From: Cacajao melanocephalus
Lineage: Eukaryota; Chordata; Mammalia; Primates; Pitheciidae
Reading direction: 5' to 3'
Assembly (NCBI GenBank): GCA_963573385.1
Contig: CAUYLG010027019.1
Location: forward strand, 1 to 64,000
Length of the DNA stretch: 64,000 nt
Part shown: positions 15,561-28,200 of the stretch, one piece after another
Position numbering within the stretch: the first letter of the stretch is position 1
How the letters are laid out: each line of letters opens with the position of its first letter
Program-made: the position numbers and the translations under genes
The notes under the pieces: generated by a model
What the model was told of the DNA's origin: nothing
Databases searched by the model: none
What the model saw: the letters and a program-made list of their open reading frames with translations, nothing else

Positions 15561-17300
15561 TGCGGGTCTCGGAGTGTGTGTATGTGCACGTGTGTGCATT
15601 CCAAAGTGATTTGTGTGCACGCACTTGCGTGAGCCTAGGAGGGCAAAAGTGTGCCTGTGTGGGTGTGAGTGTAACGAGTGTGCAGGACCGTGCGAGCTGT
15701 TTATCACTGAGGTTGAGGGGCCCCCTCTGCGACCACCAGGCCTTTGCACAGTGGTGGCCCCCAAGCCAGGGAGCCCATGGAGAAGCGGCCTGGCGTGGGC
15801 TAGGGGTCGGGGCTGGGCCTGATCTGGTGAACCAGGGGCCGGGAGGACAGACTCAGCCTGACTGGGCCCGACAGAGGCGGAGGTTTCAGAGCCAGGTCAC
15901 TGGCAGGACGCTCCCTGCACACACAGGCTGGGCCAGCGAGGCCTTTGGGGGGGCCCCTCGGCCTGGCACCCGAGGACGTGTGTTCAGTTTTCCTAAGTAC
16001 CCTTCCGGCTCCCCTGCCTTTGTTCTTGGTTCTCTCTACAGCCAGGCCTGGGGGGCTGACCCCAGACTTATCTGTGTATGTGGGGGCCTCTCTGCCTGCC
16101 CTGCTAAGTAGATGGATCCTCTGATTTATTTATACTTCGCCTGGGCTCCAAGTGTGAATCCCGGGACAGTCACACATTGATCGCAGCGGGCTTGGGACAC
16201 CAGCTTCCGAGGTCTGTCCTTGTAATTTTGACTGACAGGCTTTTGTGTGTGTGCGCGCTCTCCAACTGTTGAAAATCTTTGCAGCTGAAAGTCATAATTG
16301 CTTTAAGGCAAACTTTAGAAACTCTAGAACTCCCTAGTTGCTCTGGCTTTTGAAAATTCAGTTTGCCTTTTTGTGGGGAAAATGTCGTCTCAGTTTGGTG
16401 TACAGTACGTGCAGGCGGGTCTTGGAGGCACGTTTAAAAACTGTGTCCTTAATGGAAGAAGAATTTCATTGAAAGGGATGCAGAGCCGGCTGGAAGCGCC
16501 TGCCCCAGACTCAGCGAGTTTGAGTTAACTGAGTGAACTTTGGACATCGTCTTTTAGCAAACAAATCCTGGAAGGAAGCAAAAACCCACATTCTTTTTCT
16601 TTTTGTCCTGAAAATGAGAGAAAAAAAAAAACCTTTCTGAGTTTGCTGGAAATGCCCCCTCTCCTTCCCCCATCAAGACCAAGCCCTCCCTGCGTCCCCC
16701 ACCCCCAAATAAAATATGCCTGTGGGGAGCCGTGGAATGAGTCACTCCCTGGCAGAGAGCCTGACGGGCAAACATTTGGGAAGGTTCTTGCCTAACTTCC
16801 CAGAAGAAAAGGCCCAGGATTTAAAATGGTCCCTGTGGTTTGTCAGCCTCTGCCGTCCCGTCTGCTTCGGAAATGACTAAAAAGTACTTTCTATCTCCAC
16901 AAAATAAAGTCTCAGACTGAGGGCCTCAGACCCAGGTTGGTCTGGATTTAGAGTGTTTGGGTTTCCAGAAATGGAGCGCCTGGCTTTACCAGGTGGCATT
17001 TCTGGTGGGTTTGAACAAGGGCAGAGGAGGGGAAAGGGGAGGAAATTCCTGTTTATGGAGCAGAAGGGGCTGTGTGCTGGGAGCCGTTCTGGGGGTGTGA
17101 ATCTCCCAGTGGCCTTCTGCGACAGAAAATGGCATTTGGTTTCGTGCACAAGGAAACTGAAGCACACGGGGGTCAAGCATGTGTCCTCGGGCAGCTGGGG
17201 GCGGAGGGGGGCAGAATCCTAAGTCACCTGACCAACCTCGCAGCCTTTCCTCTTTCCATTGCACCTGGAATATGATACGATGCAGATATGGATATGATAT
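15561..17300 (+). other. start of presumed intron 1, unique
   Basis: A (GT)-rich patch with CpGs (about 15565-15690) follows the island. 16200-16430 has unique AT-richer text (AAGTCATAATTGCTTTAAGG) that might be conserved. An A run sits at 16621-16632. Near 17140-17200 a weak antisense MIR-like core (CAAGGAAACTGAAGCACACG) is seen. No exon recognised, and the 183-codon frame at 15560-16111 lacks splice support. Confidence 0.5.
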
Positions 17301-17309
17301 TTGACTGGC

Positions 17310-17780
<471 letters not shown>

Positions 17781-17784
17781 CATG

Positions 17785-18000
17785 TCCCCATTTATTGAGG
17801 ATATACTGTGTGCTAGGTCTGGTGCTGTATTTCACCCAGTCCACCCGCCAGCACTGAGATGGGAACTGTCATGATGCCCATTTACAGATTAGGAAACTGG
17901 GATACAGAGAGATTGAGAGAATGCGCCACAGGTCATTTGCTAATATGCAGCAGAGCTGGATTTGAACCCAGGCTTGTCTGAGCAGAGGCCATGGTCTCTC
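17785..18000 (-). mobile_element. MIR, near full length
   Basis: CATTTATTGAGGATATACTG, TGCCCATTTACAGATTAGGA, AACTGGGATACAGAGAGATT and GGATTTGAACCCAGGCTTGT: complete antisense MIR. Confidence 0.85.
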
Positions 18001-18004
18001 CACT

Positions 18005-18190
18005 GCACTAGGAAGGTAGCAGGCATTGTAGGCTGCGTGCCTGGCCCTGTGCCAAGGTTCAGTGTCATTTTCCTGATCTTACAGAGAGCAAGGTTAAGTA
18101 ACTTGGGCAGGGTCAGAAACCAGCAAATGGCAGAGTCGGAATTCGAACCCACGTCTCTGATTCCAGAGTTCTTCACCTTAAATCACATCT
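18005..18190 (-). mobile_element. MIR
   Basis: GTGCCTGGCCCTGTGCCAAG, GATCTTACAGAGAGCAAGGT, TAAGTAACTTGGGCAGGGTC and ATTCGAACCCACGTCTCTGA. Two MIRs follow each other in the same orientation. Confidence 0.8.
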
Positions 18191-18640
18191 GGCTGTCTTT
18201 GTCCTGCTTTGCTCCTATTGCATGCTGCAAAGCCACGTAGGTTAAGACAGGCTAGGTTCCTGCAGGGCGGGGTTGCCCCAGACCTGGGAGAGGTCTTCCA
18301 GAACGCACTGCTGGCCTTCCTCGCCCAGGGCCAGAGCTACCAGAGAGAAAAGGCTTCTTTAAGTGCCACGGATACTTTTCATAAGGGAAGTGTCAAAACA
18401 ATTGTCAAAAAGAGAAGAATATTTCCTTCCTCTTCTCAGGCTAGACCAAGTAAGGGAGTTGGAGGTTGGCGAGTGGAGGGCCCTGGTGAATCATTCAAGA
18501 TTAAATACGGGTAAGCACTGATAGACTTGTGCAGGGATGAGGTGGGGACACACTGCTCGCGGGAAGGGTGCGGCATTCTGACCCCCAATGTCACCTTCAC
18601 GGGCCTGACTCACAGTCCTAAATATCTGACAGCGTGATCT
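18191..18640. other. unique stretch, no gene seen
   Basis: No repeat recognised. A 101-codon frame (18209-18514, +) has no supporting feature. Confidence 0.45.
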
Positions 18641-18990
18641 AGATAGGCTTCTTGTCACTTGTCATTTAAGTCCCAGGACTGCCTCTTCTCCCTGCTCATT
18701 TCCATTTCGGTCACAGTTTCTACTGCGTCTGCTCGTAAGGGAGGTTGTGTGTGGGGACCTGTGTGGTTTGGGCCGTGCTGTGCCCCCTGCCAGCGTCCCT
18801 CGGTATTGAAAGGAAAAGGTATTTCTCTCCCTTCCATGTATGTTCCGCAAATTGACGAACATTTGCAAATTGCTTTGAGATGCGTTAATTTAAGGTGTGA
18901 AATAATAGATCTTGTGCGAAGGCTCAGCCACATTTCTGGCATCGATGAATTTTTCTCCCGTCTGGCCTGTGATTTGGGGAGGTAAAAATA
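18641..18990. promoter_or_regulatory. candidate conserved non-coding element
   Basis: Repeat-free text with kept CpGs in an AT-rich setting and recognisable factor motifs: ATTTGCAAAT (18861-18870, POU/octamer-like), TGCGTTAATTTAAGG (homeodomain TTAATT) and GCATCGATGAAT (ATCGAT, CUT-like). Frames run on both strands (for example 18659-18985), but no splice sites bracket them. Confidence 0.35.
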
Positions 18991-20065
18991 GTCCTTGTTT
19001 CCACATTTTTATCTTTTTTTTTTTTTTGCTGACATCATTCTTAGGAAGTGGTGTGCACATGCCATGGAACTTTCTATGGAACATGGAGCTCTGGGGAGCA
19101 GGAGTGCTCTTGGAGTGAGGGGTGGTCTAGGGTGGCCCGGGCACCCCCTGGCTGTCCGTAAGATGAGTTTGAAATGAGCAGGCACTGTTGAGGGTGTCAG
19201 TCGCTTTTTGGTATTTGTCTGTCTTCTCACTTATGACTCTTGGGTAATGGCAAGATAACTTTTGGGGAAAATGTTAGTTTAAAGAGAAAAAAAAATCAGG
19301 CCAGCACTTTCACCCATTCTTGTCTGAGTGGGTCTTTTCCTTTGGCCAAAGCTGAACTAAACTGATGGCCCTCTCAGACTCGACTTCCAGACAGAGGAGC
19401 CGATGTTGGGGCCAATCAGTTGGTGGTGTAATTTCCTGTGACGTTAACTTTGGGAACTTGAACCTGGAGTGTGAGCTAGCATTCTGACATCTGTCCCTCT
19501 AACAGGACTTGCTAGTGGGGAAATAGATCCACGTACGCGGCTGCGCCATTGTCTCAATTCTGGATGTTTCCATAGATGACGTCTCGGGTGGTCTGGTGGC
19601 AAAGGCACAGGTCTTCTAGCCAGGCCTTCTTGGCCTCCAGCAAGGGCAAGATCACAGCACCCACCAGATCTGACCGGCAACCGCCTCTGTAGCTGTGGCT
19701 GGGCAATTGTGGTGGGGGGAAGGGCTGGGCATGGGAATTGAAAGATGGGTGGCCGGGATGTGAAATGCATTCAGCTGCAATGGCCTGGATCTGCACGGAG
19801 CCGTTCTTTCTTTCTCTTAGACATCTGCGTGATGGTGACCTCATAGAAAAGAAAAAAGGGGCTTTATGTAGGAATTCCATAGAGTGTGAAGGAATTTGGA
19901 CAGGGAAGGGGGAGGGAAGTTGCCATTCAGAGCCTGCAGTGCCTGCATTTCCCCAAATTGTTTAACCCTCTCGCTTCAGAATTAGGCTGGGGTTTGTTGG
20001 GCGGGCTATGTTGACCTGGGTGAGCAGATATCCCTTTAAGGAGAACTTCATGTTCTAGAAATGTG
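18991..20065. other. unique intronic-type stretch
   Basis: Short T run at 19014-19027, A run at 19289-19297, otherwise unique. Overlapping frames at 19444-19965 on both strands are unsupported. I see no exon. Confidence 0.45.
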
Positions 20066-20386
<321 letters not shown>

Positions 20387-20639
20387 CAGAGCTGCATTCT
20401 TACTGCAGGTAAGTGGCAGAATGGGAATCAGTCCACAGGCCCCATCTCTACTGCCTGCTGCCCTCTCTTGTTCCTTGTCCTCGATGTCTTGGAAACTCGG
20501 GCTTGTTGGGAAGACACCTGCAAAGGGATAGATGCACATGACCTTCAGCTCTAGTAAGTCCAAGCTGCTGACGAGGAGTTCACTGGGCTCCCAATCCAGA
20601 GAGCTTCATACACACCCACTGGGGTTGAGACGAGCACTG

Positions 20640-20785
20640 GGTTTATTTATTGTGAACTTGTGGAGTTGGAAGGACTCTCACCAGCCGCCCGTTTCACGTG
20701 ATGGAACCTGAGGCTCAGAGACAGCGAGGCGCTCCCCGACAACCGCATAGAAAGTCCGAGCCTGGGCACCGAATGGAGGGAGTGA
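20640..20785 (-). mobile_element. MIR
   Basis: GTTTATTTATTGTGAACTTG, CCCGTTTCACGTGATGGAAC and CTGAGGCTCAGAGACAGCGA are antisense MIR. Confidence 0.65.
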
Positions 20786-20789
20786 GACT

Positions 20790-20960
20790 GGAGTCCCAGA
20801 CCTGCCTCTTGTGAGCACATCACCCACTGCTCTGGGCCTCAGTGTCCTCGTCTGGAAAACAGGGACAATGTTATGACCTCAGAAGGTTTGCGGGAGGACC
20901 TGAGTGAAATCGTGCATTTCAGATGCTCTGCACGAGGGCAGCACCTGGTGGGCTCTTCAT
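20790..20960 (+). mobile_element. MIR
   Basis: CTGGGCCTCAGTGTCCTCGT, CTGGAAAACAGGGACAATGT and GAAATCGTGCATTTCAGATG follow the sense MIR. A head-to-head pair with the antisense MIR before it. Confidence 0.65.
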
Positions 20961-21935
20961 GCTCGTTCCCCGAGATTGTGTGCGCGACACGGCACGTCCT
21001 AACGATCAAGGACCCGCCCAGGGTCACACAGCCGGGACCCTTGGCCCACGGCCCAGAGTGTCTCCAGTGCCCCTGCACTGAGGCCCTAAACAAGGCCAGA
21101 AGGGGGTGCCGGGGACCCCTCTGGATTCCACCGGAGCCCCTTTCTAGGATCACAGCTCCCAAAACGGAAGGGGACAGTGCAGTTTGCAAAGAGGCAGGAT
21201 TTAAGCACCAGGGTGGCCCCGTGGTGCCTCAGGAAAATGTTTGCCTATCAGTGTCTGCTCTCATCCCCACCTGCCCCCACAAGGCGAGGCCATAAGTCCT
21301 CGGCGTGGCGTTGGAGGGTCTCTGAAGGCCCCAAGAGCTGTGTCAGCCACGGTGTGTTATGAAGCAAGGCAGATGTTTTGTTAATTATTTACACAGCGTT
21401 GGCCCCGCAGAGGACTGCGCTGACAGGAGCGGCTGTCACCGGCCTGGCTGTGGGGCAGAAGTGAGCAGCCCTGTCCCCACGGCGGGCCTCCTGGGAACGT
21501 TGGCATAGCGAGGCCTGAGCGAGTCCTGCACGTTTTGTGCACCCCTCCAAAGCCATTTGGGGTTCCCTTAAATTGGCTCGTTTTCCTGAGCCGGTGGAGA
21601 GATCCTTGTCTTCCGGAAGTGGCCATCCCTCCAGGGCGGCTTCTGGGCCAGCTTCTCACACCGTAGACCTCGCTGTGGTCTGTGTGGCAGGAGAAGGTGT
21701 CACCGGGTTCTAGAGGTCCACTCCTCTGCAGTCACCTCATGCCAGGAGGGCTTCATGGGGGCCCAGCCTCTACTCCCTCATCCAGAAAATGGGCCAGTAA
21801 CACCAGGCACCAGCCCCTGGACTCTCAGGCACCCTTGGGGGTTGATCCCCCTTAGAAATTCAGCTTTAGGATTAGAATTCTGCTAAGAGGTTGTACCATA
21901 TGACGAAAAAGGTAATTTAAAAATCGCAAAGACCA
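20961..21935. other. unique GC-richer stretch
   Basis: CpGs are fairly frequent up to 21620. A 140-codon + frame (20873-21295) begins in the MIR and is unlikely to code. No exon recognised. Confidence 0.45.
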
Positions 21936-22625
<690 letters not shown>

Positions 22626-22654
22626 CTCTTGCTTTAAAAAAAAAAAAGCTAAGC

Positions 22655-22730
22655 ATGAAAGCCTCTCCTTTTACAGATGGGGACACTGAGACCCGGGGAG
22701 GCCTCACAACCAGCCTCAGGTCCCACATGC
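22655..22730 (-). mobile_element. MIR core fragment
   Basis: CTTTTACAGATGGGGACACT followed by GAGACCCGGGGAGGCC. Confidence 0.6.
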
Positions 22731-23334
22731 AGCCTGCTGCTCTGTAGGCTAAATCAGATCACCGTCCCGACTTTCAGGCCAAGGCTCTGGTTGTGATGCC
22801 TGGGCCGGGGGTGAAAAGTTCTGATGCAAAAACACAGACCATTCACCGTCCTATGGGCTGAGTGGACTCTATGCTGCTAAGCAGAGATGCTCGTGCTGGC
22901 TGGTGTGTGGCACATCCATTCTCTCATTCATTCAAGACATATGTCCGGACGCAAGTCCTGGGTCAGGCATTGTGCCGGGAGCTGGCACAAAGACGCTAAC
23001 GGCCCCACCTGTTGGCGTCTTACCACCTGGTGGGGACAGAGACTGTCACGAGCCCTTCTTAGGTACTCATGATCGATTTGGAGGTGGCATCTTTTGGGAT
23101 GCACTCTCCTGGGAAGCAGGAGAGCTTCTAGCAGTGAGGGGTGTCTGAATCCACCAGGAGGGAGACGTGGGGTTTGCCAGAGGCCTGAGAGGGCTGGGGT
23201 GAAGGGCAGGTAGATCCCAGGGTGGGGAGGCGGATAGGGCCAGGGGGTGAGAGCTGGAGCTGTGAAGCTGCCTCCTGCTTCCTTGGCCTTTGCTCCCGTC
23301 GGTAGATTGCCTTACCAGGCACTTGCCATGCGTC
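22731..23334. other. unique stretch with an old repeat
   Basis: 22905-23060 (CATTCTCTCATTCATTCAAG, TGGGTCAGGCATTGTGCCGG, CCTGGTGGGGACAGAGACTG) resembles the widespread 'tattgagcacctactatgtgcc' ancient repeat, in sense. CCACCAGGAGGGAG at 23151 is a weak CTCF-like string. Confidence 0.4.
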
Positions 23335-23470
23335 ACGTTCTAATCTAACCCTTAACTGAGGGAATTCACTTCATCCTCCCAGTGATGCTGTGCTGTGAGT
23401 ACCATTATGCCCATTTCACAGATGAGGAAACAGAGACCCAGAGAGCCCAGGGTCTGTGGTGCTTGATGAA
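23335..23470 (-). mobile_element. MIR
   Basis: TTCATCCTCCCAGTGATGCT, ATTATGCCCATTTCACAGAT and GAGGAAACAGAGACCCAGAG: clear antisense MIR. Confidence 0.82.
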
Positions 23471-23734
23471 CATCAGTGTAAGTGTTGTGAGGACACCCAC
23501 AGTATGGGGGTCCGAGTAGAAAATTGGAGGACAGAGGCTGCCCTCCAGAAGTGGCCGGGTTGTGGGCTGTAAGCTGCCCAGGTCAGGGCCTAGGTAAGGA
23601 CCCCCAGGCAGCTGGAAGGAACAGCGTGCACCCAGGTGCCATCCCAGGGCCCCTGAGCATCCACCATGGTTGTGACCTGCCTCCCAGACTGAACATGCGC
23701 TCTAGAAGGGGGTGGGACTTGACCTGTGGACCAC

Positions 23735-23805
23735 AACGGTATTCCCCATGCCCAGCATCCTGCCTGGCACATAGGAGGAGCTCAGTTAATAGAGTGAATG
23801 GGAAG
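23735..23805 (+). mobile_element. L2 3' tip
   Basis: ATGCCCAGCATCCTGCCTGG, CACATAGGAGGAGCTCAGTT and AATAGAGTGAATGGG resemble the L2 terminal sequence. Confidence 0.6.
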
Positions 23806-25280
23806 TTTTCGGTGGGCATGCAGCAGGGTCCCTGGAGAATGTTGATATGGAGTGAACGAGTCTGTCAGCAAACGCTCCTAACTCCCTTCAGTGGTCTGTG
23901 CAGGGCTGAGTCGAGCTGAGCTGGCCCTTCCCTGGGAAAAGAGGTTTCTTAGAGAAATGCTCATCCTCGAATTATTCCAGTGGAACCTAAGCCCAGAAGG
24001 GCTTCTACCTCCCAGAGTTACAGGGTCTCCTTCCTATGCCCCTTTGCTGCAGAGGCAGCTCCCACGTGTCTGCATAGGAGGGCTTGGGGTTGGAATAGGT
24101 GAGTGCTGTGTCTTAAAGCTGCATTTTCTACCAAGCACACACTTACTTTGTTTAGAGGGCATGCCTTTTGAGGGTTGCTTTGAGGAAAGGCTGAGCACAG
24201 ACATGGCTTTTCGGTAAGTGAGCAGGACCTCAGATTCCACCCCGTCCTAGAAAGCAGGAAGCCCAGCATTGAAAGAGGAAAGATTCTGTAGCTGATGTGG
24301 CCTTGGCAGGCCAGGAGGGTGGGTGCCCAGATGGCAGGATCACTGGGCATCACATGGCACACAGAAGGGAACAGAGGAGAGGGAGCCCGCCCCTGGGTTT
24401 GGCAGGTCTGGTCGAGTCCGCCTGGATTCAGTTATACCAGGACCTCGAGTGGGCCCGGCGTGCCCGACTGAGTCAGTGTGTGTACATTTCCTTTGTTCGT
24501 CTCCCCCGGGAATGTAGTGGCCTTTTGTTGTTTGTTTTAAATGCCAGCCTCCTTAGCTAACCCAAGAGGAAATGAGGACTGCGTTTTTGTCTGTGCAGAG
24601 GCTGGGACAAGTGTGGGAGCCGCCTGCTCTTGGAGTCAGCCTGGTGGTGACAGCATGGCATTTGGGAAATAGTCTGTGGTTTTCTCCAAGTGGTGCTGGG
24701 CACACTGGGTGCTGGGCCGCCCCTGGGCTGGGCACTGGAACCCTGAAATGAGGAAGTTCCGTGACCAGGTTTCATGGTGCCATTCAGCAAGGAACGGCTG
24801 AGCACCACATCACTTCTTGGCCCCTGGGGAAACAGAGGAATCAGAGGAGGTGCCTGCCCCATCTTCCTGGAGAAACATGCAGAGAAAGTACTTGTACTCT
24901 GAGCAAACACCTTTCACTCACACAGACCTTCATGGTGTTCTGTGTCTTCAGACATTGATCCCTGTGGGTGAGACACATCATGGCTCCACTTTCCAAACTC
25001 CCAAACAGGCAGTGATCTGTAGATTTTAGTGCCATTTGGGGACAGGAGAAGCACTTTGGAAGATGCTGTCTGGTGTGTGACGTCCCTAGATGCTCAAATG
25101 GCTTATGGGGTGGCATCTTGGAAATTACACAGTCCTGAAAATTTCAGGACATATGGTCACTGTGATGTGCTAATATTAGCAATTGAGATATTTAATTACC
25201 TGGAAAAACCCCTTTTCCTGCCCAGTCCAGGTTACTGTAGAGCCTTTATTTCTCAAGAGGAGGGTCTTAACGCAGTGTAG
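23806..25280. other. unique stretch, no gene seen
   Basis: About 1.5 kb with no recognised repeat. Frames on both strands (for example 24557-24910 -, 23891-24217 +) are short and overlap one another. No acceptor-frame-donor combination stood out. Confidence 0.45.
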
Positions 25281-25380
25281 TTTGGACGAGCAGAGAGGGA
25301 GTCATTATCCCTCACTAATTTATTAGCTAATCAAGTGGTTTATCTGATCACATATTTATTTCTTCAATTGCCATTCATCC
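25281..25380. promoter_or_regulatory. small ATTA-bearing element candidate
   Basis: CACTAATTTATTAGCTAATC, then TTTATCTGATCACATATTTA and CAATTGCC: several TAAT-type cores and a GATC palindrome in unique DNA. Weak evidence alone. Confidence 0.25.
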
Positions 25381-25620
25381 AGCACTGTTTGCTGATATGC
25401 CTGACCTGGTACTGGGTACTGGGTGTAGAATGAAACAGAACAAATATGATTCAGTCCCTACTGTGTGCCAGCCCATAGGGTGTGCTGTGTGCCACAGGTA
25501 AATGCATTCATTTTCCAGTGGACATTTAACGACCACCTAGTATGTGCGGACCTGTAGAGATGCAGAAATGCAAATGGTACAGTCCCTAGTGGTTTGGACA
25601 CCTGTGGTGTTTTGATGGGG
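25381..25620 (+). mobile_element. ancient repeat fragments
   Basis: CCAGCACTGTTTGCTGATAT, GTACTGGGTACTGGGTGTAG, CCTACTGTGTGCCAGCCC and GACATTTAACGACCACCTAG resemble repeated pieces of the common 'attgagcacctactatgtgccaggcac' mammalian repeat. Confidence 0.4.
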
Positions 25621-25799
25621 TCTTTAGTCCTGGCCCTCCCTCTGCTTGCTGTGATATACCCAGTCAGCTACTGTTCACAGGCCACGTGGTGACGTCCCTA
25701 GAATGAACCAGAAACAATCCAGATGCCCCAGGAACCGATGTGAGAACAAGGCATCCCCTTCACACGTTGTATCTCAGTTCAGCGTCTTGCCACCACCCA

Positions 25800-25985
25800 G
25801 CATTTTGAGACAGAATGTGAGATCGCGTGGTTGGCTAAATACATAAATATTTTATGTCTCGATATTCTGAAAATGAAGCCCGAATGCACAGAACTGCAGC
25901 ACATCAGTGCTATAGATCATATGTTATAATAATCTGATGACATGTTGTTTAAATATTTATGGACTGATGCGGCATGACAATGGGG
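25800..25985. promoter_or_regulatory. candidate conserved non-coding element
   Basis: Repeat-free AT-rich text with isolated CpGs: GGCTAAATACATAAATATTT, TTATAATAATCTGATGACAT, TGTTTAAATATTTATGGAC (forkhead-like TGTTTA and CDX/HOX-like TTTATGG) and GCATGACAATGGG. Confidence 0.33.
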
Positions 25986-26104
25986 GAGAGAGGAGGCTCG
26001 GGGCAGAGTCTCTGCAGATGCGGGAAAGGAAGGAGCAGATTCCTGCCATCCCGAGAAGTGTCATAGGACGCTGGGGTTTCTGATGTGATGTTTTGGGGTT
26101 TTAT

Positions 26105-26340
26105 GATAAAAACCGTGGCTGACATTTATTGAGCACTCGCTGAGTGCCATACCCTTCACTGATATGTCATTGACTCATCACAGCATCCCTAGGGGGTGGG
26201 GCTCTTAACCCAAGTTATAGATGGGAAACTGAGGCCCAGGGTAAGTCAGTGGTCTACCCCAGACCCCACAGCCAGTGAGTGGATCCAGGCTGACCCCGTT
26301 CTGCAGTCTAGCTCTTAATCACTGTGCTGTGCTGCTCTAG
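26105..26340 (-). mobile_element. MIR, near full length
   Basis: GACATTTATTGAGCACTCGC, TGACTCATCACAGCATCCCT, AGATGGGAAACTGAGGCCCA and CTTAATCACTGTGCTGT: complete antisense order. Confidence 0.85.
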
Positions 26341-26404
26341 GTCATATCTGGAAACCCACCACCCCTGCCTGGGTGACCCCTTGCTCAGTACTAACTGGAT
26401 TTTC

Positions 26405-26678
<274 letters not shown>

Positions 26679-26755
26679 GGACTTTCTAAATCACAGGAAA
26701 GGAAGGTGGCGTCTGTAAAATGTTGGGTGGGGTTGAAAGGCACAGGAATGAGTAG

Positions 26756-26785
26756 CCCGGGGTGGGTGGGGGGGGGGCACGGAGT
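26756..26785 (+). repeat. G-run, G-quadruplex candidate
   Basis: CCCGGGGTGGGTGGGGGGGG has the spacing of G tracts needed for a quadruplex. Confidence 0.6.
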
Positions 26786-26799
26786 GGTGCGGAAGGGCC

Positions 26800-26860
26800 A
26801 CTGCAGCCCGGTGCCTGGCACATAGTAGGTGCTCAGGAATTGTGGTTCTTGGGCCTCTTT
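26800..26860 (+). mobile_element. L2/MIR 3' tip
   Basis: CCCGGTGCCTGGCACATAGT followed by AGGTGCTCAGGAATTG. Confidence 0.6.
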
Positions 26861-27155
26861 GTTGTTGGTTTTGTAGTCGTTAAGGGAGTTTACTACAGAC
26901 TGTCCCCCGTACGAGTATCCTGTGGCCCCTGAGCCCTTGCCTCAGCCCCTTCCTCTCCCTGCAGTGCCCTGGGAGGAATTGAATGACAGCTCTTTCAGTG
27001 TCCGACAGTCCAGCCAGTTAAGTCAAGGTGTCCCCCTCTTACAGAGGAGTCTCCTGGAGCTGACCGTAGCATCCCTGCCTTTGGGAGCCACCTGGAATGT
27101 GCCAGCTGCAGTGGCCGTTCCTTCCACACCCCCATGCTGTCTGTGGGGCATCACC

Positions 27156-27426
27156 GAGTGCTCCATCCCCCCGAGTTCTCTATCCCCCGCTAGTTCTCCA
27201 TCCCCTGAGTGCTCCATCACCCTCAGTGCTCCATCCCCAGGAGTGCTTATCCCCCCAGTACTCCATCCCCCATGAGTGCTCCATCCCCCCGAGTGCTCCG
27301 TCGCCCCGAGTGCTCCATCCCCCCGAGTGCTGTGTCCCCCCGAGTGCTCCGTCCCCCCAAATGCTCCGTCCCCCTGAGTGCTGTGTCCCCCCGAGTGCTC
27401 CTTCTCCGCCAGTCCTCCTTCCCCCT
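27156..27426 (+). repeat. 17-bp minisatellite, about 16 copies
   Basis: Unit GAGTGCTCCATCCCCCC, repeated head to tail for 271 bp. I count 16 units: one is 16 bp, the rest 17, and variants change CCATCC to CCGTCC, GTGTCC or CTATCC. Since 17 is not a multiple of 3, all three frames per strand pass through it, which gives long false frames (27097-27492 +, 27023-27430 -). C-rich on +, so the other strand carries G tracts. Confidence 0.96.
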
Positions 27427-27439
27427 GCATCTTCTGCCA

Positions 27440-27560
27440 TTGGCCTTGCCTGTTGCGTTACTGCTCTGTGTCCTGGAGTCCCTCCAGCATAGAGGCCTCG
27501 AAAGGCTGATGAGACGTCCTCAGTACCTGGAGCAGGGCCTGGCACACGAGACAGCAATAA
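27440..27560 (+). mobile_element. L2-like 3' end
   Basis: TTACTGCTCTGTGTCCTGGA, then CCTGGAGCAGGGCCTGGCAC and AGCAATAAACGGCCAATCA loosely match L2, including an AATAAA word at 27556. Confidence 0.45.
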
Positions 27561-27699
27561 ACGGCCAATCACAGAAGTTCAAGCCACAAGACCTGCAGGC
27601 TGGGGGCTGAGTGTCCAAGAAGCCTCTTGGGAAGCGATGGTCTTAGACCTAGTAGTTTCTTCTGCAGAGGCCTAGGGGTGTCCCTGGGTGGACGGGTCA

Positions 27700-28200
27700 G
27701 AAGGTCATGGAAATGGAATGCAGGGCCGGCTGCAAAATTTGCAGTGCCCAATGCAAAATGAAAATGCAGATTTCCTTGTTCAAAGAGAGTAAAAAAACAA
27801 GAAAAAAGTATTTCCCTTTCCTTTGCAATCTCTCTCTCTCCATCTGTCATGTTTTTTGTTTGCTATTTATTGTCTCACTCCCAGGGCACAGGATACTTTC
27901 AGGGCGAGTGCAGACCTCACAGGTGTGGGTGCACCTGTCCCCGACCCTCCCGCCTGCACCTGGGCCCCTGCCGCAGGTGGCAAAGGTTGCTAGGTGGGGA
28001 GCAGGCAGCTGAGTACCCGTCCTGGGGAGGCAGCAGAGACTCCGTGCCGCCTGCATGTGCTCCATTATTCCACCAGACTCCACTTAACGCAAATTCAAAG
28101 ATAACACGAAGCATTTCAGGAGAGTGGATGTGCGGCATGAGGCCCCACGCTTGGGGCTCCCTTCTCAGGGCAGGGCCGGGTCACCTGGACATGAAGTCAG
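27700..28200. other. old interspersed repeat-like sequence
   Basis: GGGCCGGCTGCAAAATTTGC, AGTGCCCAATGCAAAATGAA and CAGATTTCCTTGTTCAAAGA recall a recurrent mammalian element (likely a DNA transposon or LTR) that I cannot name with confidence. The right part to 28200 is uncertain. Confidence 0.35.

Noticed and set aside
14760..15764. 334-codon frame on the - strand (and 261- and 196-codon frames) across the CpG island
   Set aside because: GC-rich DNA has few stops in every frame. The residues are P/R/A/G-rich with no domain, and both strands are open at once.
27156..27426. Array considered as CRISPR-like
   Set aside because: Head-to-tail units without spacers, in primate DNA: a minisatellite.
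27023..27492. Long frames with serial P/S or G/H-rich repeats on both strands
   Set aside because: They are translations of the 17-bp minisatellite. A 17-bp unit opens all frames together.
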